Source of the DNA: Bacteroidales bacterium UBA4179
GTDB lineage: Bacteria > Bacteroidota > Bacteroidia > Bacteroidales > Dysgonomonadaceae
Direction: 5' to 3'
Length of the DNA stretch: 64,000 nt
Assembly (NCBI GenBank): GCA_002381125.1
Contig: DFUT01000015.1
Coordinates: 753-64,752 of the forward strand
A model generated the notes under the pieces. The model saw only the letters and a program-made list of their open reading frames with translations. It had not been told where the DNA came from and searched no databases. Both the position numbers and the translations under genes were made by a program. Below are positions 7,835 to 15,976 of the stretch, piece by piece. Within the stretch, counting starts at the first letter, position 1. Every line of letters begins with the position of its first letter.

Positions 7835-9361
7835 ATGGATAAAAAAGTGCGTGTTCGTTTTGCTCCCAGTCCTACGGGACCGCTTCATATCGGCGGTGTT
7901 CGCACGGCATTGTACAATTATTTGTTTGCCAAGCAGCATCGAGGCGATTTTATTCTCCGTATCGAAGATACCGACTCGCAACGGTTTGTGCCGGGAGCAG
8001 AAGAATACATTCAGGAAACCTTCGATTGGTTGGGGCTGGAATTTGACGAAAGTCCCAAAAAAGGTGGACAATACGGCCCTTATCGTCAATCGGAGCGAAA
8101 AGACATTTACCGGCAGTATGTTCGTCAACTCTTGGATAAAGGGGCGGCTTACATCGCTTTCGATACGCCCGAAGAGCTGGCTGCCAAACGCAAGGAAATA
8201 CCCAATTTTCAGTACGACGCTTCTACGCGGATGCAGATGCGCAATTCGCTTTCTCTCTCGAAAGATGAGACGCAAGCACTCCTCCGCAGCCATTCACAAT
8301 ATGTGGTTCGTATCAAGATAGAACCCGGAATCGATATTACGGTAGACGATCTCATTCGTGGGGAGGTAACCATCAATTCCTCGGTGTTGGACGATAAAGT
8401 GATTTACAAATCGGCCGATGCATTGCCCACCTACCATTTGGCAAATGTGGTAGACGATCATCTCATGCGGATTACCCATGTGATTCGGGGCGAAGAATGG
8501 CTGCCCTCGGCGCCGTTGCATGTGTGGCTATACAAAAGTTTCGGTTGGGAAGATTCCATGCCGCACTTTGCCCATCTTCCCTTGTTGCTCAAACCCGAGG
8601 GGAGCGGCAAATTAAGCAAGCGCGACGGCGACAGGTTGGGATTTCCCGTTTTTCCGCTGCAATGGAAAGACCCAAGAACCGGCGAAATTTTTTCGGGCTA
8701 CCGCGAAAGTGGCTATCTGCCCGAAGCGGTAATTAATTTTTTGGCTCTGTTGGGGTGGAACCCCGGAACGGAACAAGAGATTTTTTCGACGGATGAGCTT
8801 ATCGACGCCTTTTCGTTTGAACGATGCAGCAAAAGCGGTGCGCGTTTCGATTACGAAAAAGCCCGCTGGTTTAATCATAAATATATTCTTGCCACGCCGG
8901 CCGAGGAGCTTACGGATATGTTTATGCCGGTGTTGGAAGAAAAAAACATTTCTGCCTCGCGCGATTATGTGACGAAAGTGGTGGAATTGGTGAAAGATCG
9001 GGTGAATTTTGTAAAAGAATTGTGGGATCAATCGTCCTATTTTTTTGTAGCTCCAACAACTTATGACGAAAAGACGGTAAGAAAACGCTGGAAAGCCGAA
9101 ACACCCGATCAGATGCGCGAACTGATCGATATATTGGAGAATATGGATGATTTTTCTGCCGAGAACCAGGAAAAAGTCATCATGAAGTGGATTAAGGACA
9201 ATGCATATCATCTCGGCAATGTGATGAATGCTTTTCGCCTGGCATTGGTTGGTGAAGGAAAAGGTCCCCATATTTTCGATATCACCGTTTTGCTGGGTAA
9301 AGAAGAAACCGTTTCCCGTTTAAAAAAAGCCGTCGAAACCATTCCTGCGCCCAATGTATAA
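7835..9361 (+). CDS. gltX: Glutamate--tRNA ligase
   Basis: GltX attaches glutamate to tRNA-Glu (and to tRNA-Gln where GatCAB is used). The HIGH-type motif is in 'PSPTGPLHIGGVRTALYN' (residues 10-27) and the KMSKS-type motif in 'GKLSKRDGDRLGFP' (about 259-272). The length of 508 residues fits a bacterial class I enzyme with the all-helical C-terminal anticodon-binding domain. A -7 element TATCTTTG lies at 7808-7815, 19 bp upstream of the ATG, so the leader is short and no T-box or riboswitch fits there. The stop overlaps the start of waaA by 8 bp, a pairing common in Bacteroidales. A cognate tRNA-Glu(CTC) gene lies about 20 kb downstream. Confidence 0.97.
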   Translation: MDKKVRVRFAPSPTGPLHIGGVRTALYNYLFAKQHRGDFILRIEDTDSQRFVPGAEEYIQETFDWLGLEFDESPKKGGQYGPYRQSERKDIYRQYVRQLLDKGAAYIAFDTPEELAAKRKEIPNFQYDASTRMQMRNSLSLSKDETQALLRSHSQYVVRIKIEPGIDITVDDLIRGEVTINSSVLDDKVIYKSADALPTYHLANVVDDHLMRITHVIRGEEWLPSAPLHVWLYKSFGWEDSMPHFAHLPLLLKPEGSGKLSKRDGDRLGFPVFPLQWKDPRTGEIFSGYRESGYLPEAVINFLALLGWNPGTEQEIFSTDELIDAFSFERCSKSGARFDYEKARWFNHKYILATPAEELTDMFMPVLEEKNISASRDYVTKVVELVKDRVNFVKELWDQSSYFFVAPTTYDEKTVRKRWKAETPDQMRELIDILENMDDFSAENQEKVIMKWIKDNAYHLGNVMNAFRLALVGEGKGPHIFDITVLLGKEETVSRLKKAVETIPAPNV

Positions 9362-10592
9362 CTTCATAATTCGTTTATACGCTTGTTTTGTTCGCTTGGT
9401 TTCGCCTTTTCACAAAAAGGCAAAACAAATGGTCTGCGGTCAAAAAAACACGTATCGGATCCTTGGCGAGAAGATAGACCCGCATGCGAAACACATTTGG
9501 GTTCATTGTGCTTCGCTGGGCGAGTTTGAACAGGCACGGCCGATGATTGAAACGCTGAAAAAAGAACATCCCGAATACCGGATAGTGCTGACCTTTTTTT
9601 CTCCTTCCGGCTATGAAGTGCGAAAAGAATATTCGTATGCCGACGTTGTCTGTTATCTGCCTTTCGATACGCCCAAGAAGGTGACCGCATTTCTCGATTT
9701 GGTCAAACCGACGCTTGCCATTTTCGTCAAATACGAATTTTGGTATAATTACATCCATGAAGCTTATCTCAGGGGGATTCCGGTTTATCTGATTTCGGCC
9801 ATCTTTCGGGATAATCAATTGTTTTTTAAGAAAAAGGCCGGGCGTTACGGGAAGATTTTGCATTTTTACCGCGAGATATTTGTTCAGGACGAGCATTCAA
9901 AAGAATTGTTGAACCGGCACGGCATTACTCGTGTGACGGTTACGGGAGATACCCGTTTCGATCGGGTAATCGAGATTCGACGTCAAGCAAAGGAATTGCC
10001 ACTTGTGCATGCTTTTACGGCCGATAGGGAAAGCGATGGCGGAATGGTTTTGGTTGCAGGAAGCTCATGGCCTCCAGACGAAGATATTTTTATCGATTAT
10101 TTCAATACCCGGCCACGTTTAAAGTTGATTATCGCCCCGCATGAAATACACGAATCGCATCTCGAGGAAATAGAAAAAAAGCTGAAACGCCCTTATATAC
10201 GCTATTCTGCCGCCACGGAAGAAAATATTCGCGATAGGGATTGCCTGATTGTCGATTGTTTCGGATTACTCTCATCCATTTACCGTTATGGGGATATTGC
10301 TTATATTGGCGGAGGATTTGGCGTGGGAATTCACAACCTGCCCGAAGCGGCGGTTTATGGCATTCCGGTAATTTTTGGTCCCAATTACCGGAAGTTTCGC
10401 GAAGCACACGACCTTATTGAAAAGGGAGGGGGATTTGTTGTTCATGATAAGAAGGAATTCAACGAACTGATGGATAGGTTTGCAGAACGGCCGGAAGCGC
10501 TTTCAACTGCAGGAGAAAATGCCGAAGATTACATTTTGAGCAATGCCGGAGCCACGCGCCAAATCATGGAAAAGATTGCAGCCGATTTATAA
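9354..10592 (+). CDS. waaA: 3-deoxy-D-manno-octulosonic acid transferase
   Basis: WaaA (KdtA) adds Kdo from CMP-Kdo to the lipid A precursor at the inner membrane, starting the lipopolysaccharide core. The 412-residue protein has an N-terminal hydrophobic anchor, the GT30 signature 'WVHCASLGEFEQARPMI' (about 45-60), 'YEFWYNYIHEAYLRGIPV' (about 124-141), and the C-terminal nucleotide-sugar block 'YIGGGFGVGIHNLPEAAVYG' (about 316-335). The acceptor-side Glu is in 'GEFEQ'. Its ATG lies 8 bp inside the end of gltX, so the two are co-transcribed and probably coupled. Presence of this gene supports a Gram-negative LPS-bearing cell. Confidence 0.93.
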   Translation: MYNFIIRLYACFVRLVSPFHKKAKQMVCGQKNTYRILGEKIDPHAKHIWVHCASLGEFEQARPMIETLKKEHPEYRIVLTFFSPSGYEVRKEYSYADVVCYLPFDTPKKVTAFLDLVKPTLAIFVKYEFWYNYIHEAYLRGIPVYLISAIFRDNQLFFKKKAGRYGKILHFYREIFVQDEHSKELLNRHGITRVTVTGDTRFDRVIEIRRQAKELPLVHAFTADRESDGGMVLVAGSSWPPDEDIFIDYFNTRPRLKLIIAPHEIHESHLEEIEKKLKRPYIRYSAATEENIRDRDCLIVDCFGLLSSIYRYGDIAYIGGGFGVGIHNLPEAAVYGIPVIFGPNYRKFREAHDLIEKGGGFVVHDKKEFNELMDRFAERPEALSTAGENAEDYILSNAGATRQIMEKIAADL

Positions 10593-10689
10593 TCCTTCCA
10601 TCGAAGGAGCATTTTTGTTTTAAGTTTGATGTTTTTCAAACAATCGTGCTTTTCCGTTGTTTACAATAAATAAAGATTTGTAATTTGTA

Positions 10690-12762
10690 ATGGGAAACGT
10701 TAAGACTTCGTCTCGTAAAAAAATAAGGATCAGGACACGGGTTTTTGTTCCGATGATCTTTATGATTGCCATTTTGTTGATCACGTATTTTTTCCCTCGA
10801 CAGGGAAAATTTCAATATTCGTTTAGTGAAGGTCGACCGTGGCGGTATGGGTTGCTTACGGCTCCATTCGATTTTCCTGTTTACAAACCGGCCGAGCAGT
10901 TGAAAAGAGAGCAGGATAGCATTTTGGTTTATTTCGAGCCGTATTATTTGATTGACAATCAAGTCATGGAAAATGCCATTTCCCGGTTCGACACCGATGT
11001 AAACACCAAACCCAATCTCAAAAATTTGGAACCGGCTTATATTCGTTATATCCGGAATAAATTAAAGGAAGTTTACACTCAAGGCATCATGAGTGTGGAA
11101 GATTACGAACGGATAGCTTCTTCTGCCACCCGATCGTTTAGGCTTAAAGAAGGGAATGTGGCAAATTCGCGAAATATCGAAAGTGTTTATACGATCCGTT
11201 CGGCATACGAAAAAATCTTGAATGACAGGCCGAAAAATTTGGACGAAAATAAGTTGAAATCGGCCGATATCCATAATTACCTCAAAGAAAACATCATTTA
11301 CGATGCTTCCACCTCGGAAAAGGCCAAACGAGAATTTATTCAACAGGTGTCGCCTACCATCGGTATGATACAAGCGGGTCAACGAATAATTGATCAGGGC
11401 GAAATCGTGGATGAGCAAACATATATAGTTTTGAGCTCTCTCAAACGGGTAATCGAGGAGCGCAGTGGTGGTGTGGGGAGCGATAGTTGGCGACTGGTGG
11501 GCGAGTTTTTGCTGGTATTGATTCTGATGGGATCGTTTTATCTTTATTTGCTGTTTTTTAGGCCTCGCGAGTTTCGGAATCGGAAAAATGTAACCTTTAT
11601 GTTGTTGATCATCACGTTTTTCGTGATATTAACCGCCATAACCGTTAAATACAACCTGTTTAATGTCTATATCATTCCATATGCCATTGTCACTATTTTG
11701 ATCCGTACTTTTATCGATTCTCGGACGGCACTGTTTGCCAGCATCGTGACCATTCTTCTCAGTTCGTTGATGGTTCCTTATCCGTTCGAGTTTATCGTGA
11801 TTCAGATAACGGTGGCTATGGTTTCCATTTTTGTGCTGAAAGAATTGTCCGAACGTTCGCAGCTGATTCAGAGTTCGTTTTTTATTCTCATAACCTATAT
11901 TCTTGTGTATCTTGGATTGACGTTGTATGCCGAAGGCGATATTAAGCAAGTGAATGGCATGGTATTGGTTTATTTCCTTATCAACTTCATTTTCATCATG
12001 TTTTCTTATTTGTTGGTTTATATTTTCGAAAAGTCGTTTGGTTTTATTTCGGGTGTGAGCATGGTGGAACTGGCCAATATCAACAAACCTTTGTTGAAAG
12101 AGCTCTCGGAAAAAGCGCCGGGCACCTTTCAGCATTCCATGCAGGTTTCCAATTTGGCTACCGCGGCAGCCTCGAAGATTGGCGCCAATGCATCGCTTGT
12201 GCGTACCGGAGCATTGTATCACGATATAGGGAAAATGGTTAACCCGGCATTTTTTACCGAAAATCAGGGGTCGGGAATAAATCCACATGCCGGATTGCCT
12301 TTTGAAGAAAGTGCGCGCATCATCATCAATCATGTGAAAGATGGGGTGAAGATTGCCAAACAAAACGGTTTGCCTCAGCAGATTGTCGATTTCATCGAAA
12401 CCCACCACGGTACAAGTGTGCCGAAGTATTTCTATATCCAGTGGAAAAATGTCAATCCCGGGAAAGAAATCGATGAAAAGGTATTTAGGTATCCCGGTCC
12501 AAATCCTTTTTCAAAGGAAACGGCTATCGTAATGATGGCAGATGCAGTGGAAGCGTCCTCGCGCAGTTTGGCCGAGTATAGCGAGGAATCGTTTCGGGAT
12601 TTGGTCAATAAGATAATCGATGATCAGGTAAATGAGGGATATTTCAAAAAAGCGCCGATCACTTTCAGGGATATCGAAACAGTGAAAGAGGTGTTCGTGG
12701 ATAAGCTGAAAACCATTTATCATACGCGCATTGCCTATCCTGAGCTCAAGGCAGGGGGATGA
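10690..12762 (+). CDS. 7TM-HD membrane phosphohydrolase (PgpH-like, HDIG domain)
   Basis: The 690-residue protein has one N-terminal membrane segment (about 18-38), an extracytoplasmic 7TMR-HD sensor domain (about 50-265), seven transmembrane helices (about 270-460), and a cytoplasmic HD domain. The HD domain includes 'GTFQHSMQVSNLA' and 'LYHDIGKMVNPAFF' (about 507-520), with further metal ligands in 'FIETHHGT' and in 'IVMMADAVEASS'. PgpH proteins of this architecture in Firmicutes hydrolyse c-di-AMP, so a c-di-AMP phosphodiesterase role is likely by family, though not shown for this group. The gene stands alone 97 bp after waaA. Its end faces guaA on the other strand with only 21 bp between them and no clear terminator hairpin. 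Confidence 0.88.
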   Translation: MGNVKTSSRKKIRIRTRVFVPMIFMIAILLITYFFPRQGKFQYSFSEGRPWRYGLLTAPFDFPVYKPAEQLKREQDSILVYFEPYYLIDNQVMENAISRFDTDVNTKPNLKNLEPAYIRYIRNKLKEVYTQGIMSVEDYERIASSATRSFRLKEGNVANSRNIESVYTIRSAYEKILNDRPKNLDENKLKSADIHNYLKENIIYDASTSEKAKREFIQQVSPTIGMIQAGQRIIDQGEIVDEQTYIVLSSLKRVIEERSGGVGSDSWRLVGEFLLVLILMGSFYLYLLFFRPREFRNRKNVTFMLLIITFFVILTAITVKYNLFNVYIIPYAIVTILIRTFIDSRTALFASIVTILLSSLMVPYPFEFIVIQITVAMVSIFVLKELSERSQLIQSSFFILITYILVYLGLTLYAEGDIKQVNGMVLVYFLINFIFIMFSYLLVYIFEKSFGFISGVSMVELANINKPLLKELSEKAPGTFQHSMQVSNLATAAASKIGANASLVRTGALYHDIGKMVNPAFFTENQGSGINPHAGLPFEESARIIINHVKDGVKIAKQNGLPQQIVDFIETHHGTSVPKYFYIQWKNVNPGKEIDEKVFRYPGPNPFSKETAIVMMADAVEASSRSLAEYSEESFRDLVNKIIDDQVNEGYFKKAPITFRDIETVKEVFVDKLKTIYHTRIAYPELKAGG

Positions 12763-12783
12763 ACTTGAATGCTGCGCCTTTTC

Positions 12784-14304
12784 TTATTCCCATTCGATTG
12801 TGGCGGGCGGTTTGGATGAGATATCGTAAACTACGCGGTTCACGCCTTTTACTTTACGGATGATTTCGTTCGACACTTTTGCCAAAAATTCATATGGAAG
12901 GTGTGCCCAATCGGCTGTCATGGCATCGATGGAAGTCACGGCACGCAGAGCGATGGTGTTTTCGTATGTACGTTTTCCACCCATTGTGCCGACCGATTGT
13001 ACCGGCAGCAAAATGGCACCTGCCTGCCAAACCTTATCGTATAGATTGGCAGCGCGAAGAGCGGAAATGAAGATATCGTCGGCATCTTGTACGATGCGTA
13101 CTTTTTCGGGAGTGATTTCGCCAAGGATACGGATTCCAAGGCCGGGACCCGGAAACGGATGGCGAAAGATGATTTGGGGTTTCATGCCCAGTGCCAATCC
13201 AATGCGTCGCACTTCGTCTTTAAACAGGAGTCGGAGCGGTTCACAAAGTTTGAGGTTCATTTTTTCGGGGAGTCCACCCACGTTATGGTGGCTTTTTATG
13301 GTTGTCCCCGTGATGGATAACGATTCGATGATATCGGGATAAATGGTTCCCTGAGCCAGCCATTTGATGTCTTTCAGTTTGTGTGCTTCCTCTTCAAAAA
13401 CATCGATAAAGCCTTTTCCGATAATTTTCCGTTTCTTTTCGGGATCGGTAACTCCTTTCAATGCTTTGTAGAAACGTTCTTTGGCATCCACGCCGATCAC
13501 GTTCAATCCCATGTCTCGGTAATCGGCCAGTACTTTTTCGAATTCGTTTTTTCGCAATAGTCCGTGATCCACAAAAACACATGTCAGGTTGTTGCCGATG
13601 GCTTTGTTCAGCAGCACTGCCGTTACCGATGAATCCACGCCTCCGGAAAGTGCCAAAATAACCTTATCGTCGCCTAATTGTTCTTTCAGTTGTTTTATGG
13701 TGCTCTCGATAAACGATTCCGGTGTCCAGTTTTTTTGGCATTCGCAGATGGTGAGGAAATTGTCCAGTATTTGCGTACCCTGTTCCGTGTGCGGTGATTC
13801 GGGATGAAACTGTACTCCCCACGTGGGTTCGTCGTCTACTTTATATGCGGCAATCTCTACTTCTTCTGTTGAGGCAATCATTCGGAAATTTTCGGGCAAA
13901 CGGATGATGGTATCGCTGAGCGACAACCACACCTGTGAATCTTGCGGCAAATTACCGAGCAACGCGTCGGAATGGTCCGATACCCGTAATCGTGCATGAC
14001 CGTATTTACGGCTGCTGCTTTGGCTTATCTCTCCTCCCGATGATTGGGCTATGAGTTGGGCACCATAACAAATGCCCATCACAGGATAATGGGAACGAAT
14101 GGCGCTTAGGTCGGTTTTAAAAGTATGGGGATCGTTTACCGAAAGGGGACTTCCGGATAGGATTACCCCCTTCACGGTTTTATCGTCGTGAGGGAACTTA
14201 TTGTAAGGTACTATTTCGCAATAGGTGTTCAGTTCCCTTATTTTTCTGCCGATAAGTTGGGTTGTTGGTGAGCCGAAATCGAGAATGATTATTTTTTCAT
14301 TCAT
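12784..14304 (-). CDS. guaA: GMP synthase (glutamine-hydrolysing)
   Basis: GuaA converts XMP to GMP with ATP and glutamine-derived ammonia. The N-terminal class I amidotransferase domain has the nucleophile Cys79 in 'PVMGICYGAQLIAQ' and the His-Glu pair in 'WGVQFHPESPH'. The ATP-pyrophosphatase domain starts with the PP-loop 'LALSGGVDSSVTAVL' (about 218-232). The C-terminal dimerisation domain ends in the typical 'KPPATIEWE'. At 506 residues it is full length. A -7 element (TAACTTTG) lies on the - strand at 14330-14337, about 25 bp upstream; I see no purine riboswitch in that short leader. The usual DFGSQ start motif reads DFGSP here, a small departure that does not touch catalytic residues. 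Confidence 0.96.
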   Translation of the reverse strand: MNEKIIILDFGSPTTQLIGRKIRELNTYCEIVPYNKFPHDDKTVKGVILSGSPLSVNDPHTFKTDLSAIRSHYPVMGICYGAQLIAQSSGGEISQSSSRKYGHARLRVSDHSDALLGNLPQDSQVWLSLSDTIIRLPENFRMIASTEEVEIAAYKVDDEPTWGVQFHPESPHTEQGTQILDNFLTICECQKNWTPESFIESTIKQLKEQLGDDKVILALSGGVDSSVTAVLLNKAIGNNLTCVFVDHGLLRKNEFEKVLADYRDMGLNVIGVDAKERFYKALKGVTDPEKKRKIIGKGFIDVFEEEAHKLKDIKWLAQGTIYPDIIESLSITGTTIKSHHNVGGLPEKMNLKLCEPLRLLFKDEVRRIGLALGMKPQIIFRHPFPGPGLGIRILGEITPEKVRIVQDADDIFISALRAANLYDKVWQAGAILLPVQSVGTMGGKRTYENTIALRAVTSIDAMTADWAHLPYEFLAKVSNEIIRKVKGVNRVVYDISSKPPATIEWE

Positions 14305-14389
14305 ATAATTGGATGATTTTTTGGAGGTGCAAAGTTACAAGATAATTTTTTAAATCGATTACACGATTAGGATAAACTTTTATCCGTCT

Positions 14390-15628
14390 TTATAATGCTT
14401 CCGATTGGTATTTTTTATGCTGTCGTTCCGCTTTGTCGATGGGTAACGGTATGTCTATTGCTTCATACCAATCGATTCCATATTTGGGCATGGCTTCTAA
14501 AAAGGGATCCGGATCGAATTGCTCAACATTATATACTCCCGGTTTTTTCCATAAATCTTTCATATACATGAGTGCCCCTACCATTGCCGGCACTCCGGTA
14601 GAATAGGCAACGGCTTGCGTTGTTGTTTCTTTATATGCTTTTTCGTGATCCAAATTGCTCCAAATATAATAAGTCCGCTCTTTCCCTTGATAAATACCTT
14701 TGAGTTGCACTCCAATAGATACTTTTCCTTTATACTTTTCTCCTAAAGTAGCCGGGTCGGGGAGAATGGTTTTTACAAATTGCAACGGCACTATCTCCAT
14801 TCCTTGATAATTGATGGGTTTGATAGAGGTAAGCCCCAATCCTTTTAAAACCTCCAAAACAGTAAGATAACGTTCGGAAAACGTCATCCAAAAACGAGCT
14901 TGCTTGATGGTTGGATAGTGTTTTACCAACGATTCCAACTCTTCGTGGAAAAGCAGATAGCTTTCTCTTTCTCCAATTTCGGGATAGGCTATTGTTCGGT
15001 GTATTTCGAGAGGTTTGGTTTCAATCCATTTTCCATCCTTGTAGTAAATTCCATTTGCGGAAACCTCACGAATATTGATCTCTGCATTGAAATTGGTGGC
15101 AAAATACTTGCCGTGGTCGCCGGCATTGCAATCCACAATATCCAAGTAATGTATTTCGTCGAAATAATGCTTGGCAGCATAAGCCGTGAACACGCCGGTT
15201 ACTCCGGGATCAAAACCACAACCGAGTATTCCCGTTATCCCCGCATCTTTAAATTTGTCGAAATATGACCATTGTTCGATATAATAGAGATGAGGGTTGT
15301 CAGGCGATTCATAACTGGCTGTATCTAAATAGGAAACACCTGTTTGCACACATGCCTCCATGATAGCCAAATTCTGGTAAGGCAGAGCAAGATTCAACAC
15401 CATGTCGGGCTTGAAGTCGTTGATGAGCGACACCAGCTCGTCCACCTTCATTGCATCTATTTGAGCAGTATGAAAATTGCCCTTGTTTATTTTTTGTACA
15501 ATAGTATCGCATTTTTCTTTTGTTCTGCTGGCTATCAATACCTCTTCAAACACTTCCGGCACTTTTACCAGCTGATATGCAGTTGCAGTGGCAACCCCTC
15601 CTGCACCGATAATCATTACTTTCCCCAT
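14390..15628 (-). CDS. Saccharopine dehydrogenase family, probably carboxynorspermidine/carboxyspermidine dehydrogenase
   Basis: The 412-residue protein has an N-terminal Rossmann motif 'MIIGAGGVATATAYQL' and the saccharopine dehydrogenase fold. The blocks 'ASYESPDNPHLYYIEQW', 'GCGFDPGVTGVFTAYAAKHY' and 'VDCNAGDHGKYFATNF' match the carboxynorspermidine dehydrogenase group. Those enzymes join aspartate semialdehyde to putrescine or diaminopropane, using NADPH, in the alternative polyamine pathway used by Bacteroidetes and Vibrio. The partner carboxynorspermidine decarboxylase is not in this window, so pathway assignment rests on family resemblance only. The gene is on the same strand as guaA and 85 bp upstream of it. 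The 348-bp gap upstream carries a short repeat and a hairpin. Confidence 0.82.
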   Translation of the reverse strand: MGKVMIIGAGGVATATAYQLVKVPEVFEEVLIASRTKEKCDTIVQKINKGNFHTAQIDAMKVDELVSLINDFKPDMVLNLALPYQNLAIMEACVQTGVSYLDTASYESPDNPHLYYIEQWSYFDKFKDAGITGILGCGFDPGVTGVFTAYAAKHYFDEIHYLDIVDCNAGDHGKYFATNFNAEINIREVSANGIYYKDGKWIETKPLEIHRTIAYPEIGERESYLLFHEELESLVKHYPTIKQARFWMTFSERYLTVLEVLKGLGLTSIKPINYQGMEIVPLQFVKTILPDPATLGEKYKGKVSIGVQLKGIYQGKERTYYIWSNLDHEKAYKETTTQAVAYSTGVPAMVGALMYMKDLWKKPGVYNVEQFDPDPFLEAMPKYGIDWYEAIDIPLPIDKAERQHKKYQSEAL

Positions 15629-15976
15629 AGTTCTAATTTTTTTATGTTTATGAAATGAATAAAAAACACTTACCTCTTCTCTTCGATTTTCAGTTTTAAA
15701 AAAACCTGAGTTGGGATAAGAGAAAAAACAGAAAATGATTTATGCTATAAGGAATTTGTTTTATGGCTGATAAACAAACGAATAACAAAATATACCTTAT
15801 AATTAAAACAAAGATATAAAAATTCTTTACATTTTTGGATATTTTTGATACAGTGTAGATTCGCACTTCTAAGTTGAACTTACGCAAAGCATGAAATGAA
15901 AAGCAAAAACGGCTTTTCATGCAAATTAATTCGTCAAATTTGATTAAGTTTGTATTCAGATAAATAGAAAATCCAC
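15629..15976. other. 348-bp intergenic region between divergent genes
   Basis: The region separates two divergent genes and so must hold both promoters. It has a single inverted copy of the GTAAGTTCAACTTGGAAGTGC repeat family (15862-15885) and a hairpin, ATGAAAAGC (15896-15904) with GCTTTTCAT (15912-15920), without a T run. The part from about 15690 to 15850 is AT-rich, with no clear full promoter that I can defend. An open frame on the - strand here looks accidental: low complexity, no start signal, and it runs through the repeat. Confidence 0.5.
15862..15885 (-). repeat. Single copy of a dispersed 24-bp repeat
   Basis: Read on the - strand this is GCGTAAGTTCAACTTAGAAG followed by TGCG. It differs by one or two bases from the tandem copies at 27678-27701 and 27710-27733. 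Flanking sequence is unrelated, so the shared unit is short. It may be a remnant of a mobile element end or a small interspersed repeat; origin unknown. Confidence 0.65.

Noticed and set aside
15696..15920. 74-residue - strand frame upstream of the carboxynorspermidine dehydrogenase gene
   Set aside because: Low-complexity, no start signal, and it passes through a dispersed repeat.
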